Source of the DNA: Rhodospirillales bacterium
GTDB lineage: Bacteria > Pseudomonadota > Alphaproteobacteria > Reyranellales > Reyranellaceae
Reading direction: 5' to 3'
Assembly (NCBI GenBank): GCA_016699855.1
Contig: CP064988.1
Span: 1,826,501-1,890,500, forward strand
Length of the DNA: 64,000 bases
Both the position numbers and the translations under genes were made by a program. Below the pieces are notes generated by a model. That model worked only from the letters and a program-made list of their open reading frames with translations, was not told where the DNA came from and ran no database searches. Below, one piece after another: positions 57,165-64,000 of this stretch. Each line of letters starts with the position of its first letter. Position 1 is the stretch's first letter.

Positions 57165-58364
57165 ATGAACCAGGTCGTCGTCAACGCGCCCAACAAGTGG
57201 CGGCTGGAGACGCCCGGCTCCGACGGCTGGATGCGCAGCGCGCGCGCCGACGCGGCGCGCAAGTACTTCATGGTGTCGGCCGACTGCCACGCCAACGAGC
57301 CGGCCGACCTGTGGGCGACGCGCATCGACGCGAAGTACCGCGACCGGCTGCCGCGCGTGATCACCGACAAGGACGGCGTGCAGTGGCGCGTGTCGGAGGG
57401 CCACCGGCCCGACCGCCTGCGCATCATGGCGCTGGAGGGCGAGGACCAGCTGCGCGTGCGCTCCGGCGCGACCGCCGAGGGCCGGCTGGCCGACCACGAC
57501 ATGGACGGCATCGACGTCGAGCTGATGTTCCCCAACAAGGGGCTGTCGATGTGGGCGACGCCCGACGCCGCGTTCGCGATGGCGCAATGCAGGGTGTGGA
57601 ACGACTGGGCGCACGAGCAGTACGCCGGCCACCGCGACCGCATCATCCCCGCCGGCGCGCTGGCCACCGCCGATCTCGAGGGCTCGATCGCGGAGGTCGG
57701 GCGCCTCGCCAAGCTCGGCTTCCGCTGCCTGACCCTGCCGTGCAAGCCGGTGTGGGGCGGCCACGACGTCGACCACGTCAATTACAACCTGCCGCACTTC
57801 GACCGGCTGTGGGCGGCCATCCAGGACGCCGATCTGCCGATCACCTTCCACGTCTCGACCGGCCGCGATCCGCGCGCCGCCCGCGGCAACGGCGGCGCGG
57901 TGGTGAACTACGTCTCGCACTCGCTGTCGCCGACCATCGAGCCGGTCGCCAATCTCTGCGCGTCGGGCGTGCTGGAGCGCTTCCCGAAGCTGCGCTTCGC
58001 CACCATCGAGGCCGGCATCGGCTGGGTGCCGTGGCTGCTGGAGGCGATGGACGAGGCCTACAAGAAGCACCATTTCTGGGTGCGGCCGAAGCTCCAGGGC
58101 CTGCCCAGCGAGTACTACAGGGCGCACGGCTTCTCGTCGTTCCAGGAGGACAAGGCCGGGCTCGACCTCGCGGAATCGCACGGCCTGGCCGACAATTTCC
58201 TGTGGGCCAACGACTATCCGCACCACGAGGGCACGTGGCCGCATTCCGCCGAGGCGGTGGAGCGCACCATGGGCCAGCTCTCCGATTCGAGCCGCGCCAA
58301 GATCCTCGGGCTGAACGCCGCGCGCTTCCTCAAGCTCGACGTGCCGGCGAAATACAAGGCGTAG
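57165..58364 (+). CDS. Amidohydrolase family metal-dependent hydrolase/decarboxylase
   Basis: A 399-residue TIM-barrel enzyme of the amidohydrolase-2 type. Key segments are MVSADCHANEPADLW (first metal motif), ITFHVSTGRDPRA (metal His on strand 5), FATIEAGIGWVPWLLEAMDEA and FLWANDYPHHEGTWPHS (last-strand Asp). These are seen in ACMSD-like decarboxylases and relatives. GGAGGA is five bases before the ATG at 57165; an in-frame ATG at 57117 is less likely because it lies at the operator. Probably induced through the adjacent IclR regulator. Confidence 0.92.
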   Translation: MNQVVVNAPNKWRLETPGSDGWMRSARADAARKYFMVSADCHANEPADLWATRIDAKYRDRLPRVITDKDGVQWRVSEGHRPDRLRIMALEGEDQLRVRSGATAEGRLADHDMDGIDVELMFPNKGLSMWATPDAAFAMAQCRVWNDWAHEQYAGHRDRIIPAGALATADLEGSIAEVGRLAKLGFRCLTLPCKPVWGGHDVDHVNYNLPHFDRLWAAIQDADLPITFHVSTGRDPRAARGNGGAVVNYVSHSLSPTIEPVANLCASGVLERFPKLRFATIEAGIGWVPWLLEAMDEAYKKHHFWVRPKLQGLPSEYYRAHGFSSFQEDKAGLDLAESHGLADNFLWANDYPHHEGTWPHSAEAVERTMGQLSDSSRAKILGLNAARFLKLDVPAKYKA

Positions 58365-58372
58365 ATTACCTC

Positions 58373-58537
58373 CCTTCTCCCCCGTCATCGGAGGAGAAGG
58401 TGCCCGAAGGGCGGATGAGGGGCTCTCCCTGGAGTCGCTCCGGTCCGCCATCAGCGCGGTCGCGGGACCGCGAAGCCCCTCATCCGGCGCTGCGCGCCAC
58501 CTTCTCCCCCGATGACGGAGGAGAAGGGAATATCCGA
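58373..58537. repeat. Large imperfect inverted repeat (REP-like)
   Basis: The left part (CCTTCTCCCCCGTCATCGGA... GGGCGGATGAGGGG) is repeated in inverted form on the right (CCCCTCATCCGGCGCTGCGC... CACCTTCTCCCC). It fills the gap between the amidohydrolase and thiolase genes. Each part also folds on itself (CTTCTCC/GGAGAAG). It is of a kind common in alphaproteobacterial intergenic DNA. Confidence 0.75.
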
Positions 58538-58548
58538 CAGGAGTTCCG

Positions 58549-59730
58549 ATGACCGAGCGCAGTCTGCGCGGCAAGGTGGCCGTGGTGGGCGTCGGCGAGA
58601 CCGCCTACTACAAGCACGGCAAGTCGCCCGATCCCGAGTTCGTGCTGGCGCTGAAGGCGATCCTCGCCGCCGCCGGGGACGCCGGGATCGATCCACGCCA
58701 GATCGACGGCTTCGCGTCGTACAGCAACGACCGCAACGATCCCTCGCGGCTGGCCGCCGCGCTGGGCCTGCCGGAGCTGCGCTTCTCCAACATGCAGTGG
58801 GGCGGCGGCGGCGGAGGAGGATCGGGCGCCATGGGCAACGCGGCCGCCGCGGTCGCGACCGGCATGGCCGATTGCGTCGTGGTGTTCCGGGCGCTGGCGC
58901 AGGGCCAGTTCCAGCGCTTCGGCGCGGCGGCGCCGGGCGGCGTGGCGACGGGCGAGGCGGCGCTGAACGCGCCCTACGGCGTGATGTCGCCGGCGCAGCG
59001 CTACGCCATGCGCGCGATGCGCTTCCTGCACGAGAACAGGATCGGCGACGGCGCCCAGCGCGCCATCGCGCTGGCGTCCTACCACCACGCCCAGCTCAAC
59101 CCGCGCGCCGTCATGCACGGCAAGCCGCTGACGGCGGCGCAGTACGACGCGTCGCGCTGGATCGTCGAGCCGTGGCGGCTGTTCGACTGCTGCATGGAGA
59201 ACGACGGCGCCGCGGCCCTGATCCTGATGCCGGCCGAGCGCGCCCTCGACCTCAAGCAGAAGCCCGCCTACATCCTCGGCGCGGCGCAGGGCTCGGAGTA
59301 CCGCAACGCCGCGCGCGGCCACAACGCGCCGCTCTACGCGACGTCGAGCTTCACCACGGTGGCGCCCCGGCTCTACGCCATGGCCGGCGTCGGGCCGAAG
59401 GACGTCGACGTGCTGCAGAGCTACGAGAATTTCACCGGCGGCGTGCTCATGAGCCTGGTCGAGCACGGCTTCTTCAAGGCCGGGGAGGCCGACGAATTCC
59501 TCGTCAAGGAGAACCTGCTGGCGCCATCCGGCAAGCTGCCGCTCAACACCAGCGGCGGCAATCTGGCGGAATGCTACATGCACGGGCTGGAGCTGCAGAT
59601 CGAGGCCGTGCGCCAGCTGCGCGGCACGTCCACGGCGCAGGTCGAGGACCCGGAGGTGTCGATGGTGATCTCCGGGCCGATGGTGACGCCGGTGTCGAGC
59701 ATGATCTTCGGAAGCCGGGAGACGCTGTGA
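58549..59730 (+). CDS. Thiolase-fold lipid-transfer-type protein (Ltp2-like)
   Basis: A 393-residue thiolase-superfamily protein. The N-terminal nucleophile region has no cysteine: where thiolases carry C-S-S it reads NMQWGGGGGGGSGAMGNAAA. The C-terminal part NTSGGNLAECYMHGLELQ and AVRQLRGTSTAQVEDPEV is very like the Ltp2/SCP2-thiolase lineage, whose members act as retro-aldolases with tyrosines (candidates here in YENFTGG and AECYMHG). The next gene, a DUF35 protein, is the usual obligate partner. The natural substrate is unknown. Confidence 0.9.
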   Translation: MTERSLRGKVAVVGVGETAYYKHGKSPDPEFVLALKAILAAAGDAGIDPRQIDGFASYSNDRNDPSRLAAALGLPELRFSNMQWGGGGGGGSGAMGNAAAAVATGMADCVVVFRALAQGQFQRFGAAAPGGVATGEAALNAPYGVMSPAQRYAMRAMRFLHENRIGDGAQRAIALASYHHAQLNPRAVMHGKPLTAAQYDASRWIVEPWRLFDCCMENDGAAALILMPAERALDLKQKPAYILGAAQGSEYRNAARGHNAPLYATSSFTTVAPRLYAMAGVGPKDVDVLQSYENFTGGVLMSLVEHGFFKAGEADEFLVKENLLAPSGKLPLNTSGGNLAECYMHGLELQIEAVRQLRGTSTAQVEDPEVSMVISGPMVTPVSSMIFGSRETL

Positions 59731-60173
59731 TGACGGGCGCGACCTATCTCAATCCCGGCCTGCCGGTCCCCGTCGCCGAGAACGACGGCCTCGACAAGCC
59801 GTACTGGGACGCCGCGCGCCGCGGCGTCCTGATGGTGCAGCGCTGCGGCGCCTGCGGCGCGTGGCAGTGGGGTCCCGAGTGGATCTGCCACAAATGCCTG
59901 TCGTTCGACATGCGCTGGACCGAGGTGAAGGGCCGCGGGCGCATCTATAGCTGGGAGCGCCCATGGCATCCCGTCCATCCGGCGCTGAAGGACCAGGGTC
60001 CCTACATCGTGGTGCTCGTGGAACTGCCCGAGGCCGGCGGCGTGCGCATGCTCGGCAACCTGCTGGGCGATCCGCGCCAGGACGTGCGCATCGGCGCCGA
60101 GGTCGAGGCCGTGTTCGAGCCGCACGACGACGCCAAGCCCCCCTACACGCTGGTGCAGTGGCGCTACGTCTGA
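59730..60173 (+). CDS. Zn-ribbon and OB-fold protein (DUF35)
   Basis: A 147-residue accessory protein with a zinc ribbon formed by Cys39, Cys42, Cys53 and Cys56 (RCGACGAWQW..., WICHKCLS) and an OB-fold C-terminal half (GRIYSWERPWHPVHPALKDQ). The start overlaps the thiolase stop by one base (TGATG). DUF35 proteins bind acyl-CoA and form complexes with thiolase-like enzymes such as Ltp2, so this pair very probably forms a complex. Confidence 0.94.
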   Translation: MTGATYLNPGLPVPVAENDGLDKPYWDAARRGVLMVQRCGACGAWQWGPEWICHKCLSFDMRWTEVKGRGRIYSWERPWHPVHPALKDQGPYIVVLVELPEAGGVRMLGNLLGDPRQDVRIGAEVEAVFEPHDDAKPPYTLVQWRYV

Positions 60174-60408
60174 CGGAACGCGCGTCGCCTCCCCGATTCG
60201 CGCGGCACTTTCTTCCGCACCGCAGCAAACGGGACGACGCGCCGGCGGTTGACCGCGGCGCCTCGACCGCTATCGTCCCGAGGTGGTCCGCGCGCGTCGC
60301 GCGGATCGCGGCCGGCCGCTCCGCGCGGCCGCGCCGACGCCGTAGCGTAGACCGCCCGCGTCGCCTCGACCGCTCCATGTAAAAAATGAATCCAGGGGGA
60401 AACGATCC

Positions 60409-61995
60409 ATGCGCAAGCCCATCCGCGCGGCCGCGCTCGCCGCCGCCTTCGTCGCCGCGAGCGCCGCCGCCTCGGCGCAGAAGCCCGGCGGCACGCTCAA
60501 GATCCAGCTGATGGACACGCCGCCCAGCCCCTCGATCCACGAGGAGGCCACGGTCAGCGTCGCCGTGCCGTTCATGGCGCTGTACAACAACCTCGTGATG
60601 TACGACCAGCAGGTCGCGCGCAACACGATGCAGTCGATCGTGCCCGACCTCGCGACGTCCTGGACGACCAGCGCCGACGGCAAGAAGGTCGTCTTCAAGC
60701 TGCGGCCGGGCGTGAAGTGGCACGACGGCAAGCCGTTCACCGCGCAGGACGTGCGCTGCACCTTCGAGACGCTGCTGGGCACCACCGAGCCCAAGCTGCG
60801 GCGCAACCCGCGCGGCGCCTGGTACTCCAACGTCGAGAAGGTGACCGCCGATTCCGAGCTCGAGGCGACGTTCCACCTCAAGCATCCGCAGCCCTCGCTG
60901 CTGGCGCTGCTGGCGTCGGGCTACACGCCGGTCTACCCCTGCCACGTGCCGCTCGCGCAGATGCGGCGACAGCCGATCGGCACCGGGCCCTTCAAGCTCG
61001 TCGAGTTCCGGATGAACGAGGGCGTCAAGCTGGCGAGGAACGCGGCGTACTGGAAGCCGGGCCGGCCCTACCTCGACGCCATCGAGTACACGATCCTGCC
61101 GGACCGCTCGACGCGCATGCTGTCCTTCGTGTCGGGGCAGTTCGACATGACCTTCCCCAGCGACGTCACCGTGCCGTTGCTCAAGAACATCCGCCGGGAC
61201 GCGCCCCACGCGCAGTGCACGATGCGGCCGTCCGGCGTCAGCGCCAACCTGATCATCAACCGCGACGCGCCGCCGTTCGACGACGCCCGCATCCGCCGCG
61301 CGCTCGCCCTGACGCTCGACCGCAAGGCGTTCGTCGACATCCTGTCGGAGGGCCACGACCGGATCGGCGGCACGATGCTGCCGCCGCCGGAGGGCGTCTG
61401 GGGGATGCCGCCGGAGATGCTGAAGGAGCTGCCGGGCTACGGCGACGTCGAGAAGTCCCGCGAGGCGGCGCGCGACCTGATGAAGCAGGCCGGCTACGGC
61501 GCCGACAAACGGCTGAAGATCAAGGTCAGCACCCGCAACATCGCCGCCTTCCGCGATCCGGCCGTGATCCTGATCGACCATCTGCGGCACATCTTCGTCG
61601 ACGGCGAGCTCGAGATCGTCGACACCGCCGTCTACTACAACCGCATGTTCAAGAAGGACTACGTCGTGGCGTTGAACCTGACCGGCAGCGCGGTCGACGA
61701 CCCCGACCAGCACTTCTTCGAGAACTACGCCTGCGGCTCGGCGCGCAACTACAACAATTTCTGCGACGCGGGGATCACGGCGGCGATGGCGGCGCAGTCG
61801 CGCGAGCTCGATTTCGAGAAGCGCAGGAAGATGGTGTGGGACATCGACCGCAGGCTGCAGGAGGACGGCGCCCGGCCGATCATCGTGCACGGCGTCGCGG
61901 CCGGATGCTGGCAGCCGCACGTCAAGGGTCTGACCATGATGGTCAACAGCATCTACAACGGCTGGCGCTTCGAGGACATCTGGCTCGACAAGTAG
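60409..61995 (+). CDS. ABC transporter substrate-binding protein (SBP family 5)
   Basis: A 528-residue periplasmic receptor with a clear signal peptide (MRKPIRAAALAAAFVAASAA). Family 5 (peptide/nickel/opine) motifs are LVMYDQQ, ATSWTTSADGKKVVFKLRPGVKWHDGKPFTAQDVRCTFE (the signature region) and a long C-terminal lobe ending in NSIYNGWRFEDIWLDK. GGGGGAAACG precedes the ATG. The permease and ATPase genes are not within the window. The 235-base region upstream has a TGTAAAAAATGAA patch likely belonging to its promoter. Confidence 0.94.
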   Translation: MRKPIRAAALAAAFVAASAAASAQKPGGTLKIQLMDTPPSPSIHEEATVSVAVPFMALYNNLVMYDQQVARNTMQSIVPDLATSWTTSADGKKVVFKLRPGVKWHDGKPFTAQDVRCTFETLLGTTEPKLRRNPRGAWYSNVEKVTADSELEATFHLKHPQPSLLALLASGYTPVYPCHVPLAQMRRQPIGTGPFKLVEFRMNEGVKLARNAAYWKPGRPYLDAIEYTILPDRSTRMLSFVSGQFDMTFPSDVTVPLLKNIRRDAPHAQCTMRPSGVSANLIINRDAPPFDDARIRRALALTLDRKAFVDILSEGHDRIGGTMLPPPEGVWGMPPEMLKELPGYGDVEKSREAARDLMKQAGYGADKRLKIKVSTRNIAAFRDPAVILIDHLRHIFVDGELEIVDTAVYYNRMFKKDYVVALNLTGSAVDDPDQHFFENYACGSARNYNNFCDAGITAAMAAQSRELDFEKRRKMVWDIDRRLQEDGARPIIVHGVAAGCWQPHVKGLTMMVNSIYNGWRFEDIWLDK

Positions 61996-62046
61996 CGGCG
62001 GGCGCCGGCGGAACCGCGTTCCGCCGGCGCGCCCGGATCGCCCTCG

Positions 62047-62631
62047 TCAGGTCTTGCCGAACACCGGCACCTTGTCGCCCTCGTCCTCTAGGGCGGCGGC
62101 GCCCTCGGTCGGCAGCGTGCGCGCGTAGTTCAGCGCGCCGTCGATGTCGCCCGCCCAGACCTCCTTGGGCAGCTCGTACAGCAGCTCGACGCCGTAACCG
62201 TTGGGGTCGCGGATGTAGAGGCTGTGGGTCATGCCGTGGTCGACGCGGCGCTCGAACTTGACGCCGCGCGACTGCAGGAAGGCGAGCTGCCGCAGCCACG
62301 ATTCGCGGTCCGGCAGCGTGATGGCGACGTGGTTCACCGCCGTCGGCATGCCGAACATGCTCCATTCCTTGGGCGGCTCCGGCAGCGACGCGTTCTCGAC
62401 CAGCGCGATGTCGTGGTGGTGCGTGTGGCCATCCTGGTCGCCGCTGTAGAAGCGCATCTTCGGCGGCTCCGGCCGCTGCGGCGTCGGCTTGAGCTGGCCG
62501 ACCTGCCGGAAGCCCAGCATCTCGGTCCAGAACCGGTGCGACTCCTCGATGTTCCGCACGTTGAGCACGAGGTGGTTGATACCGCGCGGCGTCACCGCCC
62601 GCTCCGGCGCGACCGGGTTGCTTCCGTCCAT
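62047..62631 (-). CDS. VOC family protein (glyoxalase / extradiol dioxygenase-like)
   Basis: A 194-residue vicinal oxygen chelate protein. Metal ligands are likely the His in RGINHLVLNV (first module), the His in AVNHVAITL and the Glu in GYGVELLYELP, the pattern of type I extradiol dioxygenases with HTHHHDIALVE between. It could cleave a catechol-type ring or isomerise a thiol adduct. It stands alone, convergent with the ABC receptor gene. Confidence 0.9.
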   Translation of the reverse strand: MDGSNPVAPERAVTPRGINHLVLNVRNIEESHRFWTEMLGFRQVGQLKPTPQRPEPPKMRFYSGDQDGHTHHHDIALVENASLPEPPKEWSMFGMPTAVNHVAITLPDRESWLRQLAFLQSRGVKFERRVDHGMTHSLYIRDPNGYGVELLYELPKEVWAGDIDGALNYARTLPTEGAAALEDEGDKVPVFGKT

Positions 62632-62779
62632 GGCACGCTCCCTTGGCTATGGGCGCCGGCGGCCCCGGCGCGCGCGTTCCTCCCGGCCACGTTAGCACAG
62701 GATCGCCCCCGGCGGGGACGCCGGGTGCGTCCTCCCGCCGCCGGCGCCGGTCCGCGGCGCCGCCGGGTGGCCGCCGGCG

Positions 62780-63523
62780 TCAGCGGCCCTTGAACTTGGG
62801 CGGCCGCTTCTCCTTGAAGGCGCGGGCCCCCTCGGCGGCGTCCTCGCCCTTGTTGACGCGCTCGAGGTCGACCATGGCGTGCGCCATGCGCTCGGACGGG
62901 CCCTGCGGCAGCACGGATTTCGTCACGAACCGCTTGATGGTCTTCAGCACCAGCGGCGCGAAGCCCGCCAGCTCGGTGCCCCAGGCGACCGCCTCCTCGA
63001 CCTGTTTGCCGACCGGCACGACGCGGTTCACCAAGCCCACCTCGTAGGCGCGCCGCGCCTCCATCGGCCGGCACATCATCACGATCTCCATCGCGATCTT
63101 GTGCGGGATGCGGCCGGCGAGGCCGGAGATGATGCCGCCGCTGAAGCCGAGCTTGGCCTCGGGGTAGTAGAACTTCGTCGATTCGCTGGCGATGCAGAGA
63201 TCGGCCATCGCCACCATCACCATGGCGCCGCCGACGCACCAGCCCGAGGTCGCCGCGATCACCGGCTTCTCGGTGGTGATGCCCAGCGTCGGAATGCAGC
63301 GCCACAGCTCCGGCAGGTCGGTGACGTCGGCGCCGGCCGAGAAGTTCTTGTCGCCCGCGCCGGTGATCACGGCGGCGTGCTGGGCGTCGTCGGCGTCGAA
63401 CTCGCGGAACGCCGCCTGCATGTCGAGCGCCACGGCGCGGCTGATGGCGTTGCCCTTGTCGGGCCGGTTGATGGTGAAGACGGTGACCGGACCCTCGCGT
63501 TCGACCTTGACGACGTCTGACAT
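62780..63523 (-). CDS. Enoyl-CoA hydratase/isomerase family protein
   Basis: A 247-residue crotonase. The CoA-binding and oxyanion features are INRPDKGNAISRAVALDMQ, GAGDKNFSAGADVTDLPEL and ATSGWCVGGAMVMVAMADL. The C-terminal REF-like tail is KEKRPPKFKGR. It is intact, in contrast to the frameshifted homologue at 37361. It lies 21 bases downstream of a Bug-type receptor on the same strand; co-transcription suggests uptake and degradation of a carboxylate. Confidence 0.93.
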   Translation of the reverse strand: MSDVVKVEREGPVTVFTINRPDKGNAISRAVALDMQAAFREFDADDAQHAAVITGAGDKNFSAGADVTDLPELWRCIPTLGITTEKPVIAATSGWCVGGAMVMVAMADLCIASESTKFYYPEAKLGFSGGIISGLAGRIPHKIAMEIVMMCRPMEARRAYEVGLVNRVVPVGKQVEEAVAWGTELAGFAPLVLKTIKRFVTKSVLPQGPSERMAHAMVDLERVNKGEDAAEGARAFKEKRPPKFKGR

Positions 63524-63544
63524 GTGCCGCGGCTCCTTCTGGCG

Positions 63545-64000
63545 CTAGACCTTGATGTTGCCCCTCTTGATCACGTCGGCGAAGGCCGCGCTCTCGACCG
63601 CGATGCGCGCCTTCATCGCGTCGGGGTCGAGGAAGGTGGCGCGCTGCCCGGCCTGGTCGAGCTTGGCTATCGTGTCCGGATTGGCCAGCGACTCGCCGAT
63701 CGCCTTGGCGAACTTGTCGACGATCGGGCGCGGCGTGCCGGCCGGCGCCATCAGCCCGTACCAGCTATCGGCGCCATTCTTGCCGTAGCCCTGCTCGCGC
63801 AGCGTCCTCATCTGCGGCATGCCGTGCCAGCGCGTGTCGCTGAGCGAGGCCAGCCCCTTGAGCTTGCCCGCCTTGATGTGCGGCAGCGTGAGCTGGTCGA
63901 ACTGCAGCTGCACCTGCCCCGCCAGCAGGTCCTGCAGCGCCTGGGCGCTGCCCTTGTACGGGACGTGCGTGATGTTGATGCCGGCCTCGAGCTTCAGCAT
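63545..64000 (-). CDS. Tripartite tricarboxylate transporter substrate-binding protein (partial)
   Basis: The C-terminal 151 residues of a second Bug-family periplasmic receptor; the N-terminus and signal peptide lie beyond the window. Recognisable segments are INITHVPYKGSAQALQDLLA, QVQLQFDQLTLPHIKAGKL and the SWYGLMAPAGTPRPIVDKF lobe. The downstream enoyl-CoA hydratase is probably in the same operon. Confidence 0.92.
   Translation of the reverse strand: MLKLEAGINITHVPYKGSAQALQDLLAGQVQLQFDQLTLPHIKAGKLKGLASLSDTRWHGMPQMRTLREQGYGKNGADSWYGLMAPAGTPRPIVDKFAKAIGESLANPDTIAKLDQAGQRATFLDPDAMKARIAVESAAFADVIKRGNIKV

Overview
The window is GC-rich chromosomal DNA (clear G/C bias at third codon positions in almost every gene), densely coded on both strands. 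It contains no rRNA, tRNA, insertion sequence or CRISPR array that I can recognise. Gene content points to an alphaproteobacterium: trpB-trpA followed by accD-folC, an alphaproteobacterial-type second EF-G, Bug-type periplasmic receptors, a DacA-type peptidase with a SPOR-like tail, and dispersed palindromic repeats. I cannot name genus or family from sequence alone.

Layout. 1-8.3 kb: the end of trpB, trpA, four unrelated genes (beta-propeller protein, MFS transporter, metallo-hydrolase, D,D-carboxypeptidase), then accD and folC. 8.3-17.9 kb: a frameshifted HerA-like ATPase, amidohydrolase, GST, SDR, an orphan CpaF-like ATPase with degenerate nucleotide-binding motifs, TonB, a periplasmic cyclophilin and two small proteins. 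18.0-29.2 kb: two operon-like blocks of transglutaminase, circularly permuted ATP-grasp and alpha-E genes. This is a widespread predicted peptide-ligation system whose product is unknown to me. Here each block pairs an intact-looking enzyme set with degenerate partners. 29.3-34.5 kb: an atypical secreted protein of lower GC, an aspartate aminotransferase, and an EF-G-like GTPase.

34.6-36.2 kb holds the most interesting locus. A small exported thioredoxin-fold gene has an in-frame TGA exactly where the first cysteine of a CxxC motif should be (U-G-G-C). It has a good ribosome binding site, a signal peptide, the thioredoxin cis-proline motif after the TGA, a hairpin just downstream of the TGA compatible with a bacterial SECIS element, and a strong terminator. 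It lies directly before msrP, the periplasmic methionine sulfoxide reductase. I read it as a candidate selenoprotein; a nonsense mutation or base-call error is the main alternative.

36.2-64 kb is mostly catabolic and transport accessory DNA: Bug receptors, enoyl-CoA hydratases (one frameshifted), acyl-CoA dehydrogenase, permeases, CoA-transferase, dienelactone hydrolase, FAD monooxygenase, nitronate monooxygenase, OmpW, and an IclR regulator divergent from an amidohydrolase with a perfect operator-like palindrome between them. These are followed by an Ltp2-like thiolase plus its DUF35 partner, an ABC solute receptor and a VOC protein. Palindromic intergenic repeats occur at about 8.4, 32.0, 47.1, 53.2 and 58.4 kb.
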